Part shown: piece by piece, positions 35,741 through 48,228 of the stretch
Layout of the letters: every line of letters starts with the position of its first letter
Numbering within the stretch: the first letter of the stretch is position 1
Source of the DNA: Adenanthera pavonina
Lineage: Eukaryota; Streptophyta; Magnoliopsida; Fabales; Fabaceae
DNA: 64,000 bases
Direction of reading: 5' to 3'
Assembly (NCBI GenBank): GCA_026686845.1
Contig: JAIVEN010000015.1
Span: 9,343,501-9,407,500, forward strand
Position numbers and translations under genes: made by a program
Notes under the pieces: model-generated
The model's input: the letters and a program-made list of their open reading frames with translations, nothing else
What the model was told of the DNA's origin: nothing
The model's database searches: none

Positions 35741-36458
35741 AACCTGTCAATGATTCTTTACACAATCTCGGGCTTTGAGACAAGTTGGGAAGAGGCATAT
35801 TCAGATGTACTACTAGAGAAAGATGCAAACAAAGATGAATTGTAATTTGTATTTGGTGTTGTTGTGCCCATATGAATTTGGAAGATAAGAGGGCTTGAAT
35901 TTTTGGTGTAATGAACTGAAACAAGGATTATTCATATGATTTTTTCTACGCAACATACTAAATGAAATGAGGTACTAGAACCAGAGAAGATACCCAATAA
36001 AGTATGTTGCGCATATTATAAAGTATCATATACATATTGTATTGGTCTATTGGATATGTATCCAATACTAATACTTATTCTTTTTTAAAATATCTATTCA
36101 GCACAAGACTAAACTAACCTACCTAATTTAATTTTTAATAGTGGCTTACTCTACTTCAAACTCTTTCTCCAAAGTCCAATCTTAAGGTTCCTCAACTTGC
36201 CTCTCAAATAAGAAAGATGTAAGTCAAATGACCTTAAGAACATTAGAGCTAATTTATCTCCAATCTCAAGTACTTCTATTGATCCCCTTCCTCTCAATTT
36301 CTTCCACTACAGTTTTCCATATATACTCTTCAAATCTTTGCTCAAGAAAGAGTATTGGACTAAAGGAGATAGTATAAAAATGCTTGTTTGTTAAAAAATA
36401 AAAATAAAAATAAAAAAAGCTTGGTGATCATATTTATGCAACCTGTCAATGATTCTTT
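35741..36458 (+). repeat. Segment bounded by 19-bp direct repeats, A-rich tail
   Basis: AACCTGTCAATGATTCTTT occurs at 35741-35759 and again at 36440-36458, identical over 19 bases and diverging immediately on both sides. An A-rich (TAAAAA)n-like stretch at about 36392-36417 lies just before the right copy. Long direct repeats plus an A-rich 3' end are the usual trace of L1-type retroposition. No coding sequence is recognised inside. Confidence 0.5.
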
Positions 36459-37728
36459 CAAAATATCATATTTTGCTTTCACACAAAAGTCTTAAACTAC
36501 TCTTTCAAATGTTATTCTTGCTCGAAATTGCCAATGAGCCAAAGTTATTGAAACTATAACAGATAAATATAGAATCACATATGCAAGTTGGTACTGTCAT
36601 CACTTCATTGAAAATCACAACCCAGCCGCTAAAATCAAGTGGCTTTGCCTCATGACCATTGGCAAACTTAATGCAAGAATTTGAGATTCCAAATCCATCC
36701 ATTAAAAAAGGTTAGGGTTATATAAAAATTTATTCTAAAAAGAAGCTAAGAATTTAACAATATTTATTGCAATACAGCTTAGCAAAGAGAATAAGGAGGT
36801 ACATAAAGTGCGCAAGGGTGTCCTGTCCTGTCGTGATGTTGTCTGTGGTCCTCTAAAGCTCGAACTCAAACTGGAGAGAGTGGGTATCCTGTCCTGTCGC
36901 CTGTCGTGCGTGAGCGAGGCTGGAGGAGGAGGGAGAGTTGAGAGCTCAAGCGTCGCTACTCATTGATTGAGTGACCATCTGTGACTGTGCTGCGTGGGCA
37001 CGCCAAGGCAGAGACTTGAGAGTGAGTGACAGAGTGAGAGGGAAAGTATGACACGAGCACAACAGAGCTAGAGTGAGAGAGGAAAGGCAGAGTCACAAAG
37101 AGCTAGTTCGACAGAGGAGGAGGCATTAGGGTTGCAAAATGGAATGGGTCAGTACATGTGTGAGATTCATGAATTAACGAAAATTCGGGGGAAAGAAACA
37201 GAATTAATGAAAAAAAGAAAGTACTCCTGGGCGAGACGGGTCAGCCCGTGTCACCCACAGGTCAAACGGTTGAGGTCAGTTCTGTTCTATTTTCTAAACG
37301 GGCATACTTTTAACCCAACTCCTGTTTTGGGTGTAGGTTGTATGGGTAGACCTACAGGTGGCGGTTTGGATTCCCGGCTGTGCCAGGTTTGCTCATTTGG
37401 TATCCATAATGAAAACACATGAAAATGGAAAATGAATGGAAACATGATTATATTCAACCTATCAAAGATTTATTTTTCCAAAATAGTTACTTTTTTATTT
37501 ATAAATGATGCATTATATGCGTACCATTGTTATTTTTCTGCATTTTATTTACTATTATTCCATACACGAATTAACATGTTTTGGGCTAAAAAATATGATT
37601 ATATATGGTTATACATATTTGATTTAGTAATTAAAAATTACCAATATAAGTTTTGAAATTATATTTGAAGTATAATTATTAAAAATTCTGTCCTCACTAT
37701 ATTTCAATTTTGGAGAATTAAATACCTA
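36459..37728. other. Intergenic DNA with a purine-rich block
   Basis: No gene supported. The stretch about 36830-37110 is less AT-rich (GAGTGAG-rich, with CCTGTCCTGTCG repeated at 36823 and 36890) and looks like imported or transposon-internal DNA. No domain is readable in either strand. Confidence 0.4.
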
Positions 37729-39455
37729 ATGCATAGCAATATGTCAACCATTATGATGGTTAAATTTCTAAAATGCATTTATTATTCACTAACACTAGAA
37801 ATTTGTGCTATTACATGTTTATATCTTTCAAAGGCAAAGCTTTCAAACTTAGCTCTCATTGAAATGGAGAAAATTATACAATCTAACAACATGAGTCTCA
37901 ATGACTTTCCACCTATGCCTTGTCATAAATTGGCAGCTTAAAAGTTACATGTAAATAGATTGTTGTGTGCAGAATTGAATTATGATAGAAATGCAATGGT
38001 AGCAAAGCTGTCACAACTGCTTAATACATTGACATTTTTTTAGTAGAAGAAGGTTTATGATAAAGTGATTGATACAATTTTGTCTGGTAATTAAGGGAGG
38101 AATTACATACATATATATATATGGCTATGAAGGCAATAGCAAAGTTTACATTTAGAACACTCTCTACTCATTTAAGATCGCAGAGCAAGATTATTTTGAA
38201 TATTGTATCAAGTGCTATTGCTTTACTACTACTTGGGGGGACGAAAATCTATTCACAGTTATATATACCAATATCCATCAATGAAGACTCTGTATATAAC
38301 ATTAAGCAATATAGTCATCTTGCTGAACTATTGATTCATACCTCACTCATTATATGGAACAAGATCCCCATGACAAATAGGTTTTGTTTTGAGGTACTGG
38401 ATAAAAGCTTAAGAGATGTTTTAAAGCTACATAATCCTTCTTCTGCTTACATGTCCTTTGGAGGGAAGGTTGTTATGCATGGTGGAGATTTTTGTCAAAT
38501 TCTACCAGTCGGACTTAAAGATATGTGAAAGGACATAATAAACACAACAATTAATTCATCTTAAAGATATGCAAAGGACATAATATATGCAAAGATTAAT
38601 TAATTATATGTATGGAAAAATTGTAAAATCCTAACTTTTACAGAAAAAATGAGATTATTATCTTTAAATACAATTGAAGTGAACATAGAAATAAAAAAAT
38701 TTACTGATTAAATAATTTCAGTATGTGATGAAACAATTGGGGATGACTATGATGGAGAAGCTTACATCAAGATTCCTCTAGACTTTGCATGATTTTGATG
38801 ATCTCATTATGACTATAGTAGAATCCATTTATCCTAATCTTATAGATCATTTAAATGACTTATCCTATTATAGGGATAGAGCAATATTGGCTCCTATATT
38901 AACAATTGTGGAGGAAGTTAATTTTTAATTACATGCTATCCTTGCTGCATGGTGAGAAAGTTATTTATTTAAGCTCTGATAATGTATGCATTGATGATGG
39001 AAATGTTGATTCATTAGATGATCATTATTCAAACTAAGTTATCTTAAATTTTATTTCTATGTTTGGTCTCCAGTACTATGAATTGTGTATGAAAGTTAGT
39101 GCTCTTATTATGTTAATGAGAAATATTGATAAGTCTTGTAAGTCTCAGTAATGGAACACATTCAATTGTTACTTAGATCGGTACGCATGTCATTGAAGCA
39201 AAAGGGATAGCACGAGTTAATGATAAGTTAAAGGTGTTTATACCTTGAATTACAATTATGCTATTTGATTTAAAGCTCACATTCAACAAGCGCAAGAGAC
39301 AATTTTCTATATACTTAGTTTGCTATAACTATTAATAAGAGTCAGGGATAGAGCTTATGCAATGTTGACCTATACCTTCTTAAACATGTATTCACATATG
39401 TCAGCTATATGTTGTTGTATCTTGAGTTTGAAGTAGATATGGACTTAAAACATTA
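37729..39455 (+). pseudogene. Decayed Helitron-type PIF1 helicase
   Basis: Broken plus-strand frames line up, in order, with the PIF1-like helicase region of plant Helitrons. They show an ALIEMEKIIQSN...LNDFPPMP block (~37850-37920), then a P-loop remnant YGYEGNSKV (~38120) where GYGGTGKT is expected. Next come LSTHLRSQSKIILN, PISINEDSVYNIKQ, SLIIWNKIPM and SLRDVLKLHNPSS, then FGGKVVMHGGDFCQILPVGL (~38455-38515). Further on are INTTINSS, AIVESIYPNL-like and LNDLSYYRDRAILAP blocks (~38850), a MLMRNID-like block (~39115), GTHVIEAKG (~39182) and TINKSQG (~39330), then a final LYL..VF block. Several stops and frameshifts separate the blocks and the Walker A is destroyed, so it is non-functional. 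Rep/HUH sequences and Helitron termini were not found. Confidence 0.88.
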
Positions 39456-39484
39456 ATACTTGATTAAGATTAAGAAGGAAAAGC

Positions 39485-40519
39485 AATTGATATTATTTTA
39501 AATGTAGTATATAGAGAAGTGTTCAATAATTTGGTATTTTGATTTAGTTATCTATATATACACTAATGAATAATTAATTTTTGTTACATTTGTGATATGC
39601 TTAAATGTATATTGTGATTCTTTTTCATTATCATATATAGTATTAACATGGCCTATTTTTCTAGTTGTTATAAAAAAAGAATTATTCCTAATAAATATAT
39701 AATCCTCCAATTACATCATGTCATGATCGATTCAATCGGTATTGAAATCATATCAATCAATATTAATGTCACAGCGGCACTTGAAATGACTGATGACAAG
39801 CCATGAAGTGTGTTGTTTAAATTTATTAAATTTTTTTTTCGGCCTGAAGAATTTGAGTTGATTGAATTACATTCAATTTTATCAATATAAAATTATAATC
39901 AATTATAATTAATTAACTTTTTGTGACAATAATTAATTAAATTTTATCAATTACAAATGAACTCCTTTGACATTGTCAATAAAACATTATTCTTTCATGT
40001 TTGTTAATATTTAGAAATTAACTTTTTCTATTGATTACTTGATCATAATATAATTTCTCGTGCGCATCTCATTTATTGTGAATCATGAAGATTTTTCTTC
40101 CATTTTGACAAAATATATTCTTAAATATTTGAATCGGTGAAATACTTCAAAATTGATCCGTACAATTCATTGCCTTTTCTTTCCCATTTTTAGTTATTTT
40201 TTATATCAAATTATAAAACGATTAATAAATAAAATTTGTCACATTTTAAAAAAAAAATGTTTGTGCCTCGCATTAATGGTACCACACTATTGCACTTCGA
40301 AATACTATCACATACACGTCATCTTGACGCTCCTGTATTTAAATTCAATATGAAAATTCCCATATCAAATATGCAGCAAAAAGCACAAGTACTTGGATTA
40401 AGGCTTAATGTTTGTGAAAATGACTCATCAGTATCGTCATTGATATATATATTTCTTAATTTACGGAGTTTCCATACATGCATGATTCTCCTAGCTCATT
40501 TCATCTGTGGACTGTGGCC
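39485..40519. other. AT-rich spacer and upstream region of the Cys-rich peptide gene
   Basis: No coding region supported; a 123-codon frame near 40236-40607 overlaps the promoter and leader of the next gene and has no family features. Confidence 0.5.
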
Positions 40520-40527
40520 TATAAATA
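40520..40527 (+). promoter_or_regulatory. TATA box of the Cys-rich peptide gene
   Basis: TATAAATA 97 bases before the ATG at 40617, followed by a C/T/A-rich leader. Confidence 0.6.
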
Positions 40528-40616
40528 CTTGTCTCTTGAGACCATCTCCCACATCTCAAAAGCTTCGTCTCAAAAAGTATTATAGCTTGAGACTTTGCGA
40601 GCCCTAGAGCACAACC

Positions 40617-41215
40617 ATGGAAGCCACTCTTATTTCCAAGATTCTTGTTCTTAATCTGCTTCTAGCTATAGCTGTGCATGCAGATCCTGTTCCTCTTCCT
40701 CCCGTTGTTTCTGCATCTCCACCCCCTTCCATTGATTCTCCACCAACACCACCTGCTGTCCCTGAAATTGCTCTACCTCCTCCCCTTCTTCCCGGAGTTC
40801 CTGATCTTCCGGGAATTCCTTTTCTTCCGATTCCTGACCTCCCGGGAATTCCCAGGCGTTGCATAAAAAATTGTGCAATGAAATGTGGCCGTATGCATGG
40901 TGTTCGCCGAGCAATGTGTCGTGCTCAGTGCATGGTGATGTGCAGGATTAAGCCATCGGATCATGCCAGCTACGACTGCACTCGAGACTGTGTTATGAAC
41001 GTCCTCCACCATGAACCAGCTGGTAAGAATGAATCAATACTCGATCACCTCTCTTATATATTATTTGATTCTTTTGATTAATGTGTTGTGTTTGTATTGC
41101 CCTTTCAAATTGAGTTCGTTCTGATTAGAAATATTCATGTGTTTTGGCTGCAGATACCAAGAATCTTGAGGGCCTAGTCAATACTTGTTTCAGTAGATGC
41201 GATCGGCATGTCTAA
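40617..41215 (+). CDS. Secreted proline-rich, cysteine-rich peptide (155 aa)
   Basis: Two exons: 40617-41022 (donor GTAAGA) and 41154-41215 (acceptor GGCTGCAG), joining in frame to a stop at 41213-41215. The order is a signal peptide (1-22, ending AVHA), a Pro-rich segment (24-80, with PDLPGIP twice), then a Cys-rich domain. Its ten cysteines (82, 86, 90, 101, 105, 109, 121, 125, 147, 151) are all in C-X3-C spacing. Two triple C-X3-C-X3-C sets are followed by two C-X3-C pairs, which suggests disulphide-linked helices as in hairpin-type or thionin-like plant peptides. I do not recognise the exact family. Expected to be exported to the wall or apoplast; a defence or reproductive signalling role is only a guess. 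The last two cysteines depend on the splice. Confidence 0.85.
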
Positions 41216-41909
41216 TAGTTCCTTCACGCATCCAAACTAGAAGTATATTTAGGTCCAGTGTTTTAATGCCGCAATCATATGGCTACTGGCTTGTACTTCC
41301 TTTTACCAAATTAATATATAATAAATAAGAGTCTTATTCAGGCCAATAAAAAAAAAAGTCTTATCACCTTTGTCCCCCCCTCGTTCCTTTCTATTTCTCA
41401 GTCTTCCGTTGCTCTTCCTTATTTCCAACGATTGAGTTTTGTTTTTTATTTTAATATTAAGTTATGAAATATATTATGCTAGTAATAGTTTATTAAATTT
41501 TTATATATTATTGTAATATATAAAATTTAAAATATATTATCAGTCAATGAACTTGAACCATTTCTTGATGACCAATCCGATTAGAAAACATTGCTTGTAA
41601 GCCAGCCCAAACCCAACTTAACATGTTAAACTAATACCTTACTCCCTAATGATTGTGCAGACGATCTTCGTTTCTAGTCTAATTTTTTTTTTGGAAGAAA
41701 GATATTTTAAGACCCACATATGAAAATATTTTCTTCCAAGAACCTAATTTAAAAATTTAGTACTCCTATAAACTAAATTCTAAACTCGAGTCAACTGAAT
41801 TTCCAACTGCTATTATTTATTTGTCAATATTTTCCTATAGAGGTCTTTAGATGTCTTTTTCCCTTTTTTTTTTCTGGATAAATTTCTAGTCTTTAAATTA
41901 CCTCCAATC
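41216..41909. other. 3' flank of the Cys-rich peptide gene
   Basis: Probable 3' UTR near 41216-41340, then AT-rich spacer. No gene seen. Confidence 0.5.
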
Positions 41910-42110
41910 TTTTTTTTGGCCAAAACAAAGTCAATTTTATTAATATCAGAAAAAGATTACAAACACCAATATTACAAAACAAAAAAATAGCAAGAACCTT
42001 AGAATACAACCTACAAAATGACAGAAAACCAGAAAATACCTAAAGCTTGCCCTAACTGTATAACAGAAATCAAAACAACCTTCGAAGCAACAAGGTCTCG
42101 GTGTGAAGAC
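41910..42110 (-). mobile_element. Possible LINE 3' end fragment
   Basis: On the minus strand, T/G-rich sequence leads to GATATTAATAAAATTGACTT, then TTGGCC and A8 ending at 41910. This resembles the 3' UTR and A-tail of plant LINEs. No reverse transcriptase is present, so it would be a strongly 5'-truncated copy. Target duplication not found and the upstream boundary is approximate. Confidence 0.45.
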
Positions 42111-43816
42111 GTTCCTGGTTTTTAGTATGCCTTCTTGCTTTCTCTAACTCGTGCTCTTCCTTCCGGATGTTGACCCAATTAATTCCTTCATCGATCTCTT
42201 ACGTTCACCTTTACGTGTGTACATTCAGTTTTCATTGAACTCATCCACTGTCCCATTCTTCATATATAAATCTACCTTTGATGAAAAGAAGTGTCTCATT
42301 TTTTTTCGTGCTCCATAAACTACCAATATTTAAAAGACGTAGATGTATCACTATCTAATAATTGATATGATATGATACATGTTCAGTATCTATCACTTTA
42401 CATCTATTTATATTATTTTAAATTTTAATAGTAAAATAGAATCATTTTGAAATTTTAAAGAGAGACAGACAGACAAAAAATTTCATCAATGTTTGCAGAA
42501 ATATGATATTTTTGTCTTTTTTGTTACATGAATTTTTTTTAACAAAGAACAAAGATTTTATTCATAAGTTGTTATAAACATTTTTTCATGCATGTAGCCT
42601 GCTTTAACATTTATACTATGATTTTTTTAATATCTAATGCTCATTTTTTAATGAGTTGATTTATTTATTACATATATAAATAATTACATAAACAATTATA
42701 TATTCATGTATTCATATCCTAAAATTTTAAAAATGATCATATCATTTGTATCTATTATATCATATCTCACACATGTATCTTTAGTGATGTTACATAATAT
42801 ACTTATGTTATGTATGAAATATAATGGAATTTTCTGGTCAAAAAAGAAATATAATGGAATTTGTTGGCAAAAAAAAAAACTTTGTCTTTTTCTTTTGGCC
42901 TGAATACTTTATTTAGTCTTGAAGCTTTCTTGGATGGGCTATTATGTTATGTGGGTCTGGTTTTTAATTTGAAAATGAAATGTTTACGAAATCTACAACT
43001 TTTTGTTGTTGTGGTTTTTGCTATAATGTTTCACTGTTTTTATTTGCAGTCTGTATTTATAGTATTACTAAAATTTTCTATTTTTCTCATAAAGTTTGAT
43101 AATTGTCTTCCTTTATCATTATTGCCAAACTATCAATAGATCATCATATCTTTTTTAATTTAAATTATTTGTATAATGTCATCGAAGGCTAATCAGGGTG
43201 ATAAATTATATAAAACAAGACTTATTAAAAAATCCTATAAAAAAAAGAAAAGAATTGTATAGTTTATAGAGTGTATCGTTTTTCTTTTGTTTTAGAATAG
43301 ATTGCATAGATTATCACCGAGTTTTGTTGACTTGTGTAACTCACTATTTTTAAAGAAAAACTGACGAGTCTAGTATTAAGAGTTAAAAAATTAAGAAAAT
43401 AGATACAATTTGAAAGAATTTACGAGATTGAAAACATTACTTTTGCTTTTTGTCAAAGAAAATATTACACTTGAAATTTAATCAATTACTAGTGAAAGCC
43501 ATTTAAAATCATTTGCTGAACACATGGACAAAAGAAACACGCAAATATTTAATTTATTCCCTCCACAATGCTAAACCTCATGGTTAGTGATTGGGCACTA
43601 ATGTTCTTAAGTCGGGGATAAGACAGAAGCATCATACACTATATACAAAGATGACTTCATCTTGGGTGATAAAGGACGACATCCCACGACCACGTCCTAA
43701 AACTACCGGTGAAATGGCATAGTTATTACTGACAAGAATCTCTGGATATCAACGTTAAGGTACATTATCAAAACCAGAGGCATCCATGTCTATGTCATAA
43801 AACCATAGTCAACATC
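42111..43816. other. AT-rich spacer between Cys-rich peptide and first CRF gene
   Basis: No gene supported. The last 60-70 bases (43750-43816) contain the out-of-frame remnant of the CRF C-terminal tail and the probable 3' UTR. Confidence 0.5.
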
Positions 43817-44798
43817 CTAAGACAGGACAGAGGTCGGGGATGCCAGTGCACCGAATGAAGTGAAACTATCAGAGCTTGAACTGTCACGGATGGTGGCAGG
43901 CTTCTCCCCCTCTGTCACAGAATGAGGGAAGTTGGTAATGGCACTAGGACCCCTCAGCTTCACAGCAGCCTTGTCATACTCTGAGGCAGCTTCCTCTGCA
44001 GTGTCAAAGGTTCCAAGCCAGAGCCTTTTTCGACCAACTGGGTCTCGGATTTCGGCAGCCCACCGGCCCCATTTCCTACGGCGAACACCCCGGTACTTCT
44101 TGTGGCCACCAGCTGAGTCGCTGCTGTTGATAGATTTATTTGGCTTCTCAACATGGGTTAGGTCTTCCCTGGCAGGAAAAGGAGTAGGGAGATGTGAGGA
44201 AGCAGAATCTGAGGTAATGCCGATGCAGATCTGTGTCATTTGCCTCTCCCCTCCTTGTGATGTTAAAGGTTTTTCTGCATCTTCGCTGGTGGAAGAGTCA
44301 GTATCAGTAGCATCAGGGTCAGTGACTATAATTCTGACAAGCTTTTGTCGGATTTTCTGCCGTGTTTTACACACCTTGGAAGGGTTAGCCGCATGATTCT
44401 GCAGTTGGAGCTCCTCAGTGGAGCAACCACCATCAGGATCTTGCATCACAATGTTCTCTTTCTCCTTAAAAAAGAGATTAGACGGAGCAATCTGTAATTT
44501 AGAATTACAGGCAACAGCACGTGTTATTGTTTCGACAAAGTGGAGTAACAACAGATCAACATCACTCATAACTTGGGATCCAAGGCAACATGAGAAATAT
44601 CAAATTATCAATCACTAGAGCATAATTTAAAACCTCTTTACTTGTCCTCATGCCAATCAGGGAAACACATAGCAGAAGAGCATTGTATAAAATAAGTATG
44701 TAGGAGTAAAAACTAACTTCTTCACTGCCCTCCTTCATATCATTAGGTGTCTCATTTGCCTTGATTGCCACAAGATCATTATGTGTTTCATCTGCCAT
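43817..44798 (-). CDS. AP2/ERF transcription factor, cytokinin response factor (CRF) type
   Basis: Exon 1 is 44798-44718 (27 codons, acceptor TGTTGCAG just upstream, donor GTTAGT). Exon 2 is 44491-43817 (acceptor AATTACAG). They join in frame to 251 residues. A CRF-type N-terminal motif (about 70-97: KLVRIIVTDPDATDTDSS) precedes one AP2 domain (158-216) with YRGVRRRKWGRWAAEIRDP and WLGTFDTAEEAASEYDKAA, then GPSAITNF. Near the end is SPTSVL, the CRF phosphorylation-type motif. CRFs are nuclear DNA-binding regulators, many linked to cytokinin and auxin development; binding here is inferred. The protein stops two residues after the motif, so the acidic tail present in the neighbour is missing. 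An unspliced alternative start at 44569 exists but I favour the spliced one. A 5' UTR intron of over 2 kb precedes it. Confidence 0.88.
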
Positions 44799-44805
44799 GA
44801 CTGCT

Positions 44806-47430
44806 GCAACACCAGTAAAATATAGTTAGTACTTGGTGGATCAGAGGATTGGGAAGAGATCAGGAAGAGAAGCAAGCAAGGCAGTAAGTGCGTGCAAGCA
44901 TATACATGATTGAGGCAAAGATCACAAAACCAAATAGTTGCCATAATCAAAATCTTCAGCATAAAGAACCCTTATAGGCATACCTATATTATCTGCATAC
45001 TACTAGAACTATCTCAAGTACTCTTGATCATGCATATAAACATGTATGAAACCAATGCATAATACTAACAACAGCAAACCCAGGTCTCTCATAGTAAGAA
45101 AAACATAATAATTAAATGCCACTTCACTTGTTATATAGAATTTCTTTTATGTTTGGTACATGATGAAGCAAAGACCTCCTAATAACTATTTGCAGCCCTC
45201 ATCATTAAATCTCACACTAGTTTTTTTATAATAAAATCTAAAACTATGTATCCATTAACCCTAGGATTCAGAAAGGTAAAATATACTAAAATTTTAACTT
45301 TTTATGTGTAAACACTCTGATAGTTCCAAGTAACAACAAGAATTAGCATCAAAGGCACACACAATCACTCAACTTCAGAGAATTTAAAAAGAACAAAACC
45401 TCACAAGCATGATAGCATAAACAACCACATTCTCATATATAGTCTAATAATAACATTTCAATAAACACTGCACACGAGCACTATAAAATAGTTTAAAGTT
45501 CTCTGACAGCATTACTAGATATCATTGCTAGTTAACCACACAGATTAGACCATAATGCTGCAACTTTGGTAGCCTCAAAGAACAAGAAATAATGGGTATA
45601 TAGTCTCCCGTCTTGACATTTACTATGTGATTAACCAAGAGGAAACGATATGGGTGCCTTATCAAAAACAGTTAACACTTAATATTATCTACCTTGCATG
45701 GCTCTGACAGTGCTGTGGAATTCCAATGAAGAGGCATGCCTCACATGGTATCATCATTTTCACTTTGTCATATTTTATAGAGTCGAGGAAAAGAGTTTAG
45801 CTTGCTTATGTATTCAAATCTATAAATTTCAGGCAAATGAACCTGGTAAACTCCCATGGAGCAGCAACTTATATAGCCCATGAAAAATAGGTGTCAGCTA
45901 CAAGAACATAGGGGCTATGCTTCTGAAGTAGTTCGTCCAAAGGCTTTTTCTACAAGGGAAAGGCCATGAGGAATCTCTACCACAATTCAGGGGAAGAAAC
46001 CATGTTAAGGGTCTTACATCCTCCAGGCAGTTTGATCTCTGCAGAAGGAAATTCGATCAAAGGAAGTGTGGTTTCTAGACTTCATTTTGCTTTTCTGGAC
46101 GGATTGGGCAAATTTTGAGCATTGGAAAGATGTGGTAATTGTTGGTTTTTTATGCATGGCAAAGAATAATAAGGATCATAAGGTGGAGTTATGAAGTGAA
46201 AAGAACTTATGTGCAGCTGAATGCTATGGCTACAGATTTTGTTCTTCAAATTATAGAGCATTTTTTTCAAAAGATCAATCACATAACAGAATACATATTT
46301 TGCTATGGCTAGAAACAATGTTTTTGATTCAATCTACATCATTACTGATTAAAGAAAAATTGAAGGTATAATTAATGGAAGGAAAAACATGTAGCAATAC
46401 TTTCTCCCTATGGGGAGGTAATGATTACCATATAAGAGAGAGGGTACGCTTGAATACAAAATCCTTAACAACAACAACCCAGGTCCCAAAAAGCAATAAG
46501 AAAACCCTAATGCTCAATTAAACATCACAAAATCACCACGATCATTTACATTAGAGATTAAAACTATAAACCAGCAGCCCTAGTTTTACAAGTAGACAAA
46601 AAATTAAAATTTTAACTTTTTATGCCTGAGTATTCGGATAGTTTCAAGAAATGCACAAATAATCTCACCAAAAAGAAATACACAAATGACAAATTAACAA
46701 TCGACTTCAGAATTTAGGGTTGTCAGAACTTCATATGCACTCCCACATATATAATCAAAGCAAAATTAACAAAACGAACCATACAAGACCACTGTAAGAG
46801 ACGTGACTAGCCACAGAGATAAAAAAATAAACACACTGCCGCGACACGCAGGACAAGAAACAATAATATATGAAACGCGTTGGAAAATCTCACGACAAGA
46901 AAAAAAAAAAAAAGTTCAGAGTGGGACATTAAAATAAGTCGCAGTTGTTCCCAGAGTGACGCCATGCCCCCAGAGTTAGAGGAAAATGGCACAACTTAAA
47001 GGGATACCCCCCACCCCCAAAAAAAAAAAAAAAGAACGAAACCAGAATTAACACAATTCTGAAAGCAAATTCCACAACAGAAAGTGGGGGAATGAAAAAA
47101 TATCTTTACTTCGGAGCCTACTTGCGACGGATAAGAAAATGTGATAAAATTCGAGTATGGAGCCAACACAAGCTTCACCTATCAAGCGACCGAAAAATAA
47201 CAAAGAAGAAATGCCAAAAGGAAAAACGAGACGAATTCCAAAGGCAAGTATGAGTGTACCAAAGAGAAGGTGAAGAAACCCTAGAAATGAGGCCAAAAAG
47301 GTAAAGCCAGAGAGATTGGGAGGAATCAGAACCTGAGAAAGAAGTATATGCTTCTTTGAGCTGAGAAGAGGGAAGGTGGCATCAGTTACCGCCTTGCCTT
47401 TGATAATATCTTCCTTCTAGCAACAACACC
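44806..47430 (-). other. Long 5' UTR intron and leader exon of the first CRF gene
   Basis: The coding start exon begins at 44803, right after a TGTTGCAG acceptor, so a non-coding exon lies upstream. Candidate donors are near 47105-47125 (AAGTAAAG, AAGTAGGC), and the leader probably begins near 47430. The interval has no supported gene; open frames in it lack domains. Boundaries approximate. Confidence 0.45.
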
Positions 47431-47467
47431 GTCCTCGTTGCATGTAACGTGCGTGTATCAGTCGTTG

Positions 47468-47531
47468 TGGGCCTTTTATTGTGGATTATTCTTCGGCCCA
47501 TGATAGCTTGTAAGCTGGACTCTCGGGCCCA
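47468..47531. promoter_or_regulatory. Site-II-type GGCCCA cluster upstream of the first CRF gene
   Basis: TGGGCC at 47468-47473, GGCCCA at 47495-47500 and GGGCCCA at 47525-47531. Three motifs in 64 bases upstream of the presumed leader mirror the cluster at the helicase gene. TCP-factor binding is inferred from family knowledge. Confidence 0.5.
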
Positions 47532-48228
47532 TTAAATTTGTTTCCAACTATTGTAGATCTATACATTGTGAAAATTGCGCTAGCTTTATATAGCATATAG
47601 TGGAAACTGGAAAGTAGTACATAGAATGAAGTTTGAGACATTTAGATATTCTATAAATGCAATAGGCAAATTTAGAGAGTGAATGAATGTAAATTCAAGA
47701 AAGTGGATTATTTTGAAGTAATTCTAGAAGAAAATAAAGTGAGATAAATAAAAAGAAAGATGAGACCTACTTGTCTAGAATATAAGGCCCTGTTTGGTAT
47801 GGATTCATGTCATGGTTTCCTTTTTATTGTACAGTTATTGAAATGTATAATAGCGATTGTATTCTTATTATCATTGCTGATTATCCCTTTTTATTAATTG
47901 GAGGCATATATAGTCTCATATTTCCAAAATATATTTGGGTATGAGACCCATTATCGTTGTAATATTTTATGGGCCAGTTTCCTAAGCCCAAGTAAAAATA
48001 TGAGATCGGCTGAAAATACTAGCCTAATTTTAAAAAAAAGTAGCCTAAATTTAAAAAGCCTTTGTTTAAACCAGCTCCAATCACCCTTAATTTAAGACTA
48101 ATTAAATCAAGCTAGGCTTTGGAGGTCATGATTGGATAAGATGGAATTACTTTTTTTGCATTGTGTAACAATTGAATATACAACTAGTGTGTTGCCGGTG
48201 AGGTTAATTTTTGAGGTAAGTTGGTTTA

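Noticed and set aside
37132..37422. 96-codon frame upstream of the Helitron relic
   Set aside because: No recognised domain; the region looks like transposon-end sequence with GGGTCAG/GGCCCA-like motifs.
43932..44396. 154-codon plus-strand frame
   Set aside because: Antisense shadow of the CRF AP2 coding sequence.
44492..44569. Unspliced N-terminus of the first CRF (MSDVDLLLLHF...)
   Set aside because: A good acceptor (AATTACAG) and an upstream in-frame exon with its own acceptor and donor favour the spliced start at 44798; not fully excluded.
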